From Vibrio marinisediminis (GTDB taxonomy: Bacteria; Pseudomonadota; Gammaproteobacteria; Enterobacterales; Vibrionaceae): DNA of 64,000 nt. The notes beneath the pieces are model-generated. The model worked only from the letters and a program-made list of their open reading frames with translations, did no database searches and was not told where the DNA came from. Below are positions 34,170 to 41,893 of the stretch, in pieces. Made by a program: the position numbers and the translations under genes. Position 1 is the stretch's first letter. Each line of letters opens with the position of its first letter. The DNA is taken from contig NZ_JACFYF010000002.1 of the NCBI RefSeq assembly GCF_014050145.1, positions 1 to 64,000 on the forward strand, written 5' to 3'.

Positions 34170-35517
34170 AAACTAACTCATCCAATTGAAGTAATACGGT
34201 AATTTCTGTACCAAAACCTGGTTCGCTTTCCAGTTCAAAATCACCGCCAATAAATTCAACTCTCTCGCGCATATTACGCAAACCTATGCCCGTTTTTCTT
34301 AATGTTGCGGCGACATCAAAGCCAATACCGTCATCGCGAATAATCAATTGCAGCATATTGCCCATCTGCTGCAAGATCACCGTCACTTCATTGGCCTGAG
34401 AGTGCTTTTCAATATTGGTTAACGATTCTTGAGCAACGCGATATAACGTCGTCGCTACCTCAGACTTTAACCTGCCACGGCTAGTATCAAATACCGCTTC
34501 AATATTCAAACCTGAGTGCGCCCGAAAATCTTGCAACAAAGTGTTGAGCGCCGCCTCTAGACCTATATCGTCTAATGCACTTGGGCGTAGTTTGTGCGAA
34601 ATGTGGCGCACTTCATTAATCGCCATCATTAACGATTGCTGCGAATGAACCAAGTGCTGCTTTTGAGCCTCATCAACCAGTTTATTACCTAACAACTCTA
34701 GATGACATTTACTCGAAACTAAAAGCTGATTGATCCCATCGTGGAGCTCCCTCGCTAAATGCTTCTTTTCATCTTCTTGAAACATCACCGTTTTGTGCGC
34801 CAACTCTTTTAAACTACGGTCCGCGATGCGATGCTCATGCAAATTAACCGCTAACGTCACCACAACAATAACCGCCACGGTGACCACCACAATCACCATC
34901 ATCGAGAAAAAGGTCGTTTCTATATTTTGGTCGACGGCGCTTTTTAGATTAGCCACTTCCTCGCTGACATCTTCGATGTAAAGCCCGGTACCAACCATCC
35001 AATTCCATTTATCCAGCCAAGCCGCATAGCTCAATTTAGTCACGGTTTCACCTGTGGACGGTTTCTGCCACAAGTATTGATGAAAGCCACCCCCAGCTTG
35101 TGCTTGCTCAAGCAGTTTAACAATGAGGTAATCACCATTCTTATCCTGAATGTTGATCAAGTTCTGCCCTTGCAATTCAGGCATGATCGGATGCACAAGG
35201 TTAGTGCCGTTGTGGTCGTAAACAAAAAAATAGCCATCGGTGCCATAACGAAGCTTTTCAATAATCGCTTTAACCTGTGCTTTGGCTTCTTGTTCTTCTA
35301 TGCGGGTATCGTTATATACGTGCCTGATCGAGTCCAAAGCTAGATCAACGCTGTCTTTGAGCGCAGTCTCTTTTGATTTAATTAAACTTGAACGAAATAT
35401 ATCCACCTCGTTATCTCGAAGTGTTTGTGCCTGATAGACAGAAATCCAACTGATGCTAATCGTCACCAGCAGCAGCGGTAGCAAACTCAGTAGAATCAGC
35501 TTGGCTTTAAGAGGCAT
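34162..35517 (-). CDS. Cache-domain sensor histidine kinase (HisKA_3 type)
   Basis: 451 residues. Two membrane helices (about 7-27 and 203-224) flank a periplasmic single Cache domain with the family core YGTDGYFFVYDHNG and WNWMVGTGLYIEDV. The cytoplasmic part has HisKA_3 with phospho-acceptor His259 (KKHLARELHDGINQ) and an HATPase domain (GIGLRNMRERVE). Such Cache domains bind small organic acids in several systems. Together with the adjacent TRAP transporter this suggests sensing of the same or a related carboxylate. Confidence 0.88.
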   Translation of the reverse strand: MPLKAKLILLSLLPLLLVTISISWISVYQAQTLRDNEVDIFRSSLIKSKETALKDSVDLALDSIRHVYNDTRIEEQEAKAQVKAIIEKLRYGTDGYFFVYDHNGTNLVHPIMPELQGQNLINIQDKNGDYLIVKLLEQAQAGGGFHQYLWQKPSTGETVTKLSYAAWLDKWNWMVGTGLYIEDVSEEVANLKSAVDQNIETTFFSMMVIVVVTVAVIVVVTLAVNLHEHRIADRSLKELAHKTVMFQEDEKKHLARELHDGINQLLVSSKCHLELLGNKLVDEAQKQHLVHSQQSLMMAINEVRHISHKLRPSALDDIGLEAALNTLLQDFRAHSGLNIEAVFDTSRGRLKSEVATTLYRVAQESLTNIEKHSQANEVTVILQQMGNMLQLIIRDDGIGFDVAATLRKTGIGLRNMRERVEFIGGDFELESEPGFGTEITVLLQLDELVYG

Positions 35518-35550
35518 TCCTTTCCCCTAAGGTGTTGTAATACAAAAAAG

Positions 35551-35578
35551 AAAGCGGCTTACTACTGTAAGCCGCTTT
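35551..35578 (-). terminator. Terminator between the TRAP operon and the two-component genes
   Basis: Perfect 12-bp stem AAAGCGGCTTAC / GTAAGCCGCTTT with a 4-base loop, followed on the minus strand by CTTTTTTG. The two-component pair therefore likely has its own promoter or depends on read-through. Confidence 0.85.
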
Positions 35579-35616
35579 ACTGTATCATTTACATGACATT
35601 AACAAAAATCACATGA

Positions 35617-36900
35617 TCACATTCCGTAAAATTCCGGGAAGACCAAAAGCGTTGCTAACACCGCGATCTGTATCGCGATGAATGGCATCACCCCTCGGTA
35701 GATATCACGTGTTGTAACCCCTGCTGGTGCCACCCCTTTCAGATAGAACAAGCTAAAGCCAAATGGTGGTGTAAGGAAAGAGGTCTGCAAATTCATTGCC
35801 ACCAAAATCGCAAACCAAGTCATGTTAATACCCATTAGCTCAGCTACAGGGGCAAGGATGGGTACGATAATGAAACAGATCTCAACGAAATCAATAAAGA
35901 AGCCAAGGACTAATATCACCAGCATGGTAATGATCAAGAAACCCCATTTCTCTCCTGGGATTTGCAGCATCCACTGCTCAACAAGATGATCACCACCTGT
36001 GTAGGTAAATGCCATTGAGAACGCTGTTGCACCCAACAAAATAGCGAACACCATAGCGGTGACTTTAACCGTCTCTTTTGAAGCATCGTAAACCATGCTC
36101 CAACTAAACTGTTTATATAGAATCGCGAGTACAATCGCACCGGCACCCCCTAACGCTGCCGATTCCGTTGGCGTAGCAACACCAGCAAAAATAGAACCAA
36201 GTACCACAATGATCAGAGCCAGTGGTGGAATCACCGCTTTCAGCGCATTAAACACCTCTTGCTTGCGGCTGATACTTTCGTCTCGGTCTATCGGTTGAGC
36301 CGCTTCAGGGTTCATTTTCGCATAGATTAGAATGTAAACAACGTAGGCACCCACCAGCACCAAACCCGGCCAGATCGCCGCTTGGAACAAGTCTCCTACT
36401 GGAACGCCTAGAACATCGCCTAATAAGATAAGAACGATGGAAGGTGGAATGATTTGCCCTAACGTACCCGAGGCACAAATGGTGCCGCACGCTAAGCCTT
36501 TATCATAATTATATTTCAGCATCACTGGCAAAGAGATAAGCCCCATCGCCACAACCGATGCTCCCACCACGCCTGTTGAGGCTGCCAGCAAAGCGCCTAC
36601 CAGTACGGTTGAGATAGCAATACCACCTCTTACGCCACCAAACAGTTTGCCCATCGACTCTAGCAATTGCTCTGCCAGTCGCGTTTTCTGTAAAACTAAC
36701 CCCATAAAGACAAACAGAGGCACAGCCATCAATACGGTGTTTTCCATGATCGACTGAATACGGTATGGCATAAAGGCAAACATATCGAAGCCTTCTGCCC
36801 AAACACCAAAAATAAGTGCGATACCACCAAAGGTAAACGCAACCGGGAACCCTAGCAACAATGCAAATAGGGCAACAAAAAACATTACAATACCGACCAC
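35617..36900 (-). CDS. TRAP transporter large permease (DctM family)
   Basis: 427 residues, GTG start behind AGGAGG. About twelve membrane segments with DctM signatures (PLFVFMGLVLQKTRLAEQLL, GGVRGGIAISTVLVGALLAA, ASGTLGQIIPPSIVLILLGD). It is the ion-motive-force-driven transport subunit. It ends the operon binding protein, small permease, large permease. Confidence 0.93.
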   Translation of the reverse strand: MVGIVMFFVALFALLLGFPVAFTFGGIALIFGVWAEGFDMFAFMPYRIQSIMENTVLMAVPLFVFMGLVLQKTRLAEQLLESMGKLFGGVRGGIAISTVLVGALLAASTGVVGASVVAMGLISLPVMLKYNYDKGLACGTICASGTLGQIIPPSIVLILLGDVLGVPVGDLFQAAIWPGLVLVGAYVVYILIYAKMNPEAAQPIDRDESISRKQEVFNALKAVIPPLALIIVVLGSIFAGVATPTESAALGGAGAIVLAILYKQFSWSMVYDASKETVKVTAMVFAILLGATAFSMAFTYTGGDHLVEQWMLQIPGEKWGFLIITMLVILVLGFFIDFVEICFIIVPILAPVAELMGINMTWFAILVAMNLQTSFLTPPFGFSLFYLKGVAPAGVTTRDIYRGVMPFIAIQIAVLATLLVFPEFYGM

Positions 36901-36910
36901 TTGTTGCCTC

Positions 36911-37444
36911 CTATTTATTTGCTGTTGTGTACATTAAGTGAGGGTTAAAAATTCGGTTAAGCGAGTGAAGAAACAGTCCAACACCGCTGATTGCCATAAA
37001 TAAGAATGACAATGGAATCATTGCTTTGATGACCCAACGATATGGCAAGCCGCCGGGGTCTCCTGACATCTCGTTGAGTGCATAGCTTTCTTTGGCAAAA
37101 TCAATGCCGTACCAAGCAACCAAAAGACAAAAAGGAAGTAGGAAAAAAACTGTACCGAGCAAATCAATTATTGCTTGGGCTTTGTTGGAGAGCTGCTCGT
37201 AGAACAAATCAACGCGAACATGACCGCCGGCTTTGATGGCGTAAGGAACACCGAGTAAAAACACAGCAGAGAAAAGGTGCCATTCCATCTCTTGAAAAGC
37301 AATGGAGACATCATTAAACGCGTATCGCATGATGACATCGTAAACAACGTTACAAAGTAGCAAGATAAAAAGGATGCTAGAAAGCCAACCTAATATATCC
37401 CCTAAGCGATTAAACAACCGCTCTATATAAATAAGACTTCTCAT
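36911..37444 (-). CDS. TRAP transporter small permease (DctQ family)
   Basis: About 177 residues from the ATG at 37444, which has GGAG six bases upstream; readings from 37477 (GTG) or 37456 lack support. Four membrane segments, typical of DctQ, with the family block WHLFSAVFLLGVPYAIKAGG and VRVDLFYEQLS. It pairs with the large permease 10 bases downstream to form the membrane complex. Confidence 0.9.
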   Translation of the reverse strand: MRSLIYIERLFNRLGDILGWLSSILFILLLCNVVYDVIMRYAFNDVSIAFQEMEWHLFSAVFLLGVPYAIKAGGHVRVDLFYEQLSNKAQAIIDLLGTVFFLLPFCLLVAWYGIDFAKESYALNEMSGDPGGLPYRWVIKAMIPLSFLFMAISGVGLFLHSLNRIFNPHLMYTTANK

Positions 37445-37581
37445 CCCTAACTCCATGGAACTTAAAAAGTGCTCCACTCAGCCGAAGCTGGTGGAGCGTA
37501 AACGATCGTTATAATTATCTATCGTTTTTTCTTGGGCTTCGTGTGGCTTTACCACATCTTGTTTGCACTAACGTGCTTATA

Positions 37582-38706
37582 TTATTCTGCTTGGCTATTT
37601 AGGTACGCACGGTGTGAAATGTTTGACCATGGGCGAACCTGTTCAATGTAAGCAGCTTGTGACTCTTGAATCTTCTTCGCTAGCTCATCTTTTGCCGCGT
37701 GGTCAGCTAGCAAACGCTCGTTTGCTTCACCAAGAGCGGAAATCACTTCAGCAGGAAAATCTTTTACTTGAACATTTGGGTATTCAGACTGAATAGACGC
37801 CCAATTCTTACCGCTTTCATGCTTAGATTGAGTGTACATGTCGTAAGCAGATGCTTTCATTGCTACTTTCAAAATCGCTTGTAGATCCGCAGGTAGGCTT
37901 TCCCAAGTACGTTTGTTGACTAGGAATTGAAGCTCTGTACCTGGCTCATGCCAACCTGTGTAGTAGTAAGGCGCAATTTTGTGAAAGCCCATACGTAGGT
38001 CAAGTGATGGACCAACCCACTCTAGCGCATCGATAGTGCGACGCTCTAATGAGGTATACAGTTCACCCGGAGCAATGTTGGTAGGTTTTGCGCCTAGCTC
38101 AGCAAGAATTTCACCAGCAAAACCAGGAATACGCATTTTCAGACCTTGCAGGTCTTCAACAGAATTAATTTCTTTTTGGAACCAACCACCCATCTGGGTA
38201 TCAGTGTTACCACCAGGGAATGAAAGTAAGTTGTGTGGCGAGTAAACCTCTTCCATCAACTCCATACCACCACCATGGTAGAACCATGCGTATTGCTCTG
38301 TAGGCAGCATACCAAATGGCATAGACGTGAAGTAAAGCGTATTCGGCACTTTACCTTTCCAATAGTAAGATGCTGAGTGACCAAGGTCGTACTGACCTGA
38401 CTTCACCATATCAAACACACCTAGCGGAGCTTTGTGCTTGTTAGAAGAGTCAATCGTAATCACAAGGCGACCATCTGACATTTCTTCTGCCATTTTAGCC
38501 ATGTTCTTCGTTGCATCACCAAAAATTGGGAAGTTTGGTCCCCAAGTCTCAGCAAGTTTCAATTTATATACTTTTTCTGGCTGTACTTCTTGCTGTGCAG
38601 TCTCTTGCTTTGACTCTTCACCACAACCCACTAGCGCAACTGATGCTGCCAGTGTTGCAATGCCTAACTTTACTTTTCCATCTAAGAATGAATTTAATAC
38701 TCTCAT
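37582..38706 (-). CDS. TRAP transporter substrate-binding lipoprotein (TakP-like)
   Basis: 374 residues, AAGGA before the ATG. The N-terminus has a lipobox, VALVGCGEE, with Cys28 as the probable lipidated residue, followed by an acidic and Gln-rich linker. The binding domain matches the TakP-type monocarboxylate/2-oxoacid group: LKMRIPGFAGEILAELGA with the carboxylate-binding Arg, and DALEWVGPSLDLRMGFHKIA and YYYTGWHEPG. I infer a pyruvate-, lactate- or 2-oxoacid-type ligand. Most proteobacterial TRAP binding proteins are soluble, so tethering would be unusual. Confidence 0.88.
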   Translation of the reverse strand: MRVLNSFLDGKVKLGIATLAASVALVGCGEESKQETAQQEVQPEKVYKLKLAETWGPNFPIFGDATKNMAKMAEEMSDGRLVITIDSSNKHKAPLGVFDMVKSGQYDLGHSASYYWKGKVPNTLYFTSMPFGMLPTEQYAWFYHGGGMELMEEVYSPHNLLSFPGGNTDTQMGGWFQKEINSVEDLQGLKMRIPGFAGEILAELGAKPTNIAPGELYTSLERRTIDALEWVGPSLDLRMGFHKIAPYYYTGWHEPGTELQFLVNKRTWESLPADLQAILKVAMKASAYDMYTQSKHESGKNWASIQSEYPNVQVKDFPAEVISALGEANERLLADHAAKDELAKKIQESQAAYIEQVRPWSNISHRAYLNSQAE

Positions 38707-38852
38707 TATCAGGTCCTTTGTTTCAATGAGCGCCTTTGCGACACTTCCTGTTCACATACAGCATCGCCCATTCCGCCTTAATAAAAAATCGGCGAGAACA
38801 CGGATAAATTTAACAGCGTGAATTAGCAGCATGAAACCATGCTAAGTAGTTA

Positions 38853-38950
38853 TACGTAGGCAAAATACCAGCCCTTTCCTTAAGTACTGAAAATTAAAAG
38901 GATAAAAGTGGCACCTGAGTAAGCACCTAACGAATAACTACCTACGTAGA
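38853..38950. promoter_or_regulatory. Paired TACGTAG motifs before the TRAP operon
   Basis: TACGTAGG at 38853-38860 and CCTACGTAGA at 38941-38950; the latter holds the perfect palindrome CTACGTAG. Their centres are 90 bases apart, with similar flanks (TAGTTA on one side, AACTAC on the other). They are about 150-240 bp upstream of the binding-protein gene. I infer possible response-regulator sites. Confidence 0.35.
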
Positions 38951-39033
38951 TGTCCCGCAAGAAGTTTGCAGATATTTTAAGTATTGTGATGGACTCGTTT
39001 CTATTTTGTAGAGTGCAATTTTAGACATAAAAA

Positions 39034-39056
39034 AAGACCCCAACATGTGGGGTCTT
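39034..39056 (-). terminator. Terminator of the winged-helix-like gene
   Basis: AAGACCCCA / TGGGGTCTT, nine-base arms with a 5-base loop, followed on the minus strand by TTTTTTATG. It lies 24 bases past the stop codon at 39080. Confidence 0.8.
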
Positions 39057-39079
39057 ATTAAGTCACGTTAGCAAGCTTA

Positions 39080-39451
39080 TTAAAGAGCTTTATAGATAAC
39101 TTTGTTGCCTGCTAATTGTTCTTTAACAACTAGATTCTCTTCTAGAAGTTTTTTAAGTGCGCCAGTTGCCCAAGAAGCCGCTTTTGCGTCCTCTTGTCCA
39201 GCAGCTAGACCGATACCTTTAGGGTTGATGCCATCAGTATTGCCAACAACGATATCAAGAACTTGTTGTTGCTTAGGAGTTAGAGCAACGTCAGATTGCT
39301 TAGCAGCAACGACTGTCTCCGCTGCTGGTGCTACAGCGAGTTTCTTCTCAACTACAGGCTTAGCTTTTTTAGTTGCTTGGATATTAGCAACTGTCGCTTT
39401 AATGTGCTTTTGCAGTTTCAGTTGCACTTTGCGCTTATGAGCAAGTCTCAT
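39080..39451 (-). CDS. Small basic protein with a C-terminal winged-helix-like domain
   Basis: About 123 residues from the ATG at 39451, which has GGAG nine bases upstream; an ATG at 39466 is weaker. The N-terminus is highly basic (MRLAHKRKVQLKLQKHIKA). An Ala/Val/Lys-rich linker follows to about residue 55. The C-terminal 65 residues (LTPKQQQVLDIVV, GINPKGIGLAAGQED, AKAASWATGALKKLLEENLV) look like a MarR-type winged helix. I infer a nucleic-acid-binding protein of unknown role. It has its own terminator and good Vibrio-like codon use. Confidence 0.75.
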   Translation of the reverse strand: MRLAHKRKVQLKLQKHIKATVANIQATKKAKPVVEKKLAVAPAAETVVAAKQSDVALTPKQQQVLDIVVGNTDGINPKGIGLAAGQEDAKAASWATGALKKLLEENLVVKEQLAGNKVIYKAL

Positions 39452-39510
39452 CGAGTGTTTCTCCATTTCACTGCATACCGAGCAGTGGTGAAAATTTGAA
39501 GCGCGTTTTA

Positions 39511-39526
39511 TATCAAAAATTTGATA
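39511..39526. promoter_or_regulatory. A/T palindrome in a divergent promoter region
   Basis: TATCAAA-AA-TTTGATA, seven-base arms, between the divergent starts at 39451 and 39671. It could be a regulator site for either gene. No family is recognised. Confidence 0.25.
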
Positions 39527-39670
39527 ATAATGACAGGAAATCGACAGGTTTCTGCGACAAAAACGTGTGGCAGGTTGGAGGAAGTCTAGAAAGTGTTCGA
39601 TATTTACAGTGATTGTTTTTTATCGCAGCAAGTAAAATTTTTGCACCAGTACCGATGAATTGGGATGTGA

Positions 39671-40372
39671 ATGAAAACCGTACATTTGTATAACCACCCC
39701 TTCCGAAACCTATCGTTACGTCAACCTTGGGTGTTGCTCCCTGTCGCGGTAATTTTCCTCGCTATTATTTGGTTTGCAAATAACTGGCAACAATTGGTCA
39801 TTGGAATATTGCTATTAATTGCCGCATTTTACGCATTCAAATTCCTGCTACGCCAATCCACTGTCGGTTACACATTAACCGCAACTCATTTTCAACAGCA
39901 TTTTGCAAAAGGCGGCTGGGTCGTGAAATGGAGTAATATCCACAGAATCGGTATCTGCCAATTCAACAACGAAGGCTGGTACCAACCACTGCCTTGGATC
40001 GGCATTAAACTGAACGACTATCGTCCCTATTTAGACAGTATCTGCCCACGGATATCATCAGAAATCATGCTCGGGCAACGAGCTCTACTCTACCTTGGGT
40101 TCAAACAACGTAATCAACCGAGCTTATTTGAAAATGCCGTACTCGACTCCTCTCCTTATCACGCGGCAAATGGTCAAATCTACACCGGCTTGCAAGCGAT
40201 GCTAGCCAATCGAATGCGATATCAAAGAGCGTTTTATGATTACGATGTTTTTATCTCTACCAGTGATTTAGATCGATCAGGTGAGGAATTTGTCGGTCTC
40301 ATGCGTCGTTATTTAGCGGCGGTTCCCGCTTCAGAAAGAACAAAAGGTCGCGAGAGCGACCTTTTAGAATGA
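39671..40372 (+). CDS. DUF2982 family membrane protein
   Basis: 233 residues. Two adjacent membrane helices (about 19-36 and 41-60) precede a cytoplasmic domain with conserved-looking KWSNIHRIGICQFNNEGWYQ and LNDYRPYLDSICPRISSEIM. It matches DUF2982, which I know only from Vibrio and relatives. Function unknown. Its last codons lie inside a terminator hairpin (40342-40365), so the C-terminus is set by terminator sequence. It is convergent with the ycbL-type gene. Confidence 0.82.
   Translation: MKTVHLYNHPFRNLSLRQPWVLLPVAVIFLAIIWFANNWQQLVIGILLLIAAFYAFKFLLRQSTVGYTLTATHFQQHFAKGGWVVKWSNIHRIGICQFNNEGWYQPLPWIGIKLNDYRPYLDSICPRISSEIMLGQRALLYLGFKQRNQPSLFENAVLDSSPYHAANGQIYTGLQAMLANRMRYQRAFYDYDVFISTSDLDRSGEEFVGLMRRYLAAVPASERTKGRESDLLE
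40342..40365 (+). terminator. Terminator embedded in the 3' end of the DUF2982 gene
   Basis: Perfect 10-bp stem AAAAGGTCGC / GCGACCTTTT with loop GAGA. It lies within the last codons (KGRESDLL) and ends seven bases before the end of the stop codon. Confidence 0.75.
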
Positions 40373-40397
40373 TATTAACAATATCTAGTAAACTAGA

Positions 40398-41054
40398 TTA
40401 GTAAAGCGGCATTTCATCGGCAACAAATGGGTTAGAGGCACGCTCGCGCCCAAAGGTTGATTCAGGACCGTGCCCCGGTACAAAGCGTACGTCATTGCCC
40501 AGTGGCCACAACTTCGTTTTAATCGAAGTAATAAGAGTGTTGAAGTCCCCTTTAGGGAAATCAGTACGCCCCACGCTGCCGTTAAACAGTACGTCGCCAA
40601 CAAACGCAAGCTGCGCTTCTTTACTAAATAGAACCACATGACCTGGCGTATGCCCTGGCGTATGAATCACATCCATCACTTGATTGCCGAAACGGACAGT
40701 GTCGCCATCATTAAGCCATTGATCAGGTTCAAATGCTTCTGTTAAAGGAAAGCCGAACATTTGGCTCTGCCCTTCTAAACCTTGTAGCCAGAAGTTGTCT
40801 TCTTTATGAGGACCAACAATACGCTTGCCATCTAATAATTCAGCCAGCGCTTGCGTACCACCCACATGATCTAAATGACCGTGTGTTAGCACTAAGCTTT
40901 CAACTTCTACACCTAATTCTTTAATTAATACCGCTAGTTGCTTCTCATCACCACCTGGATCAATAACAATCCCTTTCATCGTCTCATCACACCATACGAT
41001 TGAACAGTTTTGAGAGAAAGAGGTGACAGGAACTACCTGATACTTCAAAGACAT
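40398..41054 (-). CDS. ycbL: MBL-fold hydrolase, YcbL (type II glyoxalase-like)
   Basis: 218 residues with the metallo-beta-lactamase metal motif LTHGHLDHVGG, the later HTPGHTPGHVV and GDVLFNGSVGRTDFP, and the terminal FVPGHGPESTFG. The YcbL group shows glyoxalase II-like thioesterase activity in Salmonella. The order ycbB-ycbK-ycbL on this strand is the same as in E. coli. Confidence 0.88.
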   Translation of the reverse strand: MSLKYQVVPVTSFSQNCSIVWCDETMKGIVIDPGGDEKQLAVLIKELGVEVESLVLTHGHLDHVGGTQALAELLDGKRIVGPHKEDNFWLQGLEGQSQMFGFPLTEAFEPDQWLNDGDTVRFGNQVMDVIHTPGHTPGHVVLFSKEAQLAFVGDVLFNGSVGRTDFPKGDFNTLITSIKTKLWPLGNDVRFVPGHGPESTFGRERASNPFVADEMPLY

Positions 41055-41141
41055 AGAAAAACCTTATATATATCGAATCTGGCTGAACTATGACACGATA
41101 GTGCACTAAGCTCAAGAAAGTTAGCGATAGCTAAAGTAAGC

Positions 41142-41684
41142 TTAAGACCAGTAACGAACTGGTCCCGTATCAATGTGTACAAAGTTACTATTTGGATAAT
41201 AGCCAACACCGCCCGCTTTGATTTCACGAGCAATATCGCGCACTTTTCTAAGGTTTACGCCCTCTAATCGGAAATCGATAGCTTGCCCTAACATGTGGTA
41301 ACTCTTTTTCGCTACGCCACTAGAGCGGGCGCGCAGAGCGTTGTTGGTAGCAGGCGAACGATAACCAGAGATGATTTGTACTTCCGCTTTCACACCTAAT
41401 TCAGCTTGAATGAGCGATATCTGGTCAAAAAGATGTTTATCCATCTTATGGATTTCGTTACGTCTAAAGTCTCGACAGATTTTATCAATTCGTGTCATTT
41501 CGTTTAGTACATACTGATTGCCATCAAAATAACGCGTTTCTAGCAATTCACCTGTGTGTAGATTACTCAGCGCAAGTGTGCGTGCCAAATCAGCAAAAGA
41601 CGCAACAGCGACACTCGGGACACAACTAGCTACGACAACACCACTACCTGCCAACTTAATAAAATTTCTACGTGATACCTGCAC
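41142..41684 (-). CDS. ycbK: YcbK/DUF882 peptidase M15-like protein with Tat signal
   Basis: 180 residues, GTG start with GAAGG upstream. The N-terminus VSRRNFIKLAGSGVVVAS is a twin-arginine export signal. The domain has the M15A metal ligands: His and Asp in SYHMLGQAIDFRL and His in NSNFVHIDTGPVRYW. It should act on peptidoglycan in the periplasm, either as a D,D-carboxypeptidase-like enzyme or as a binding protein. It lies between ycbB and ycbL as in E. coli. Confidence 0.88.
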   Translation of the reverse strand: MQVSRRNFIKLAGSGVVVASCVPSVAVASFADLARTLALSNLHTGELLETRYFDGNQYVLNEMTRIDKICRDFRRNEIHKMDKHLFDQISLIQAELGVKAEVQIISGYRSPATNNALRARSSGVAKKSYHMLGQAIDFRLEGVNLRKVRDIAREIKAGGVGYYPNSNFVHIDTGPVRYWS

Positions 41685-41893
41685 TGTAAATGACCTTCAT
41701 AACTTCTTGTTGATATTGTGCTGCGAGCGACACTATCGAACTCTGCTATGAAGTGCAAATGCATAAACCATGCTTAAATCTAGTTTAAATGACAGTCTTA
41801 ACGATTAGTTATTGAACTAATTAGTAAATTATTTATAAAATAACAAATGCAAATTTTTGTAAGAATTTCTTCGGTGTGATGTCCACCATAAGA

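Larger units (their letters stand above)
38707..39079. other. Intergenic region upstream of the TRAP operon
   Basis: 373 bp. It contains two TACGTAG motifs (38853 and 38943) that may bind the LuxR-type regulator, the TRAP promoter and the terminator at 39034-39056. No ORF is supported. Confidence 0.5.
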
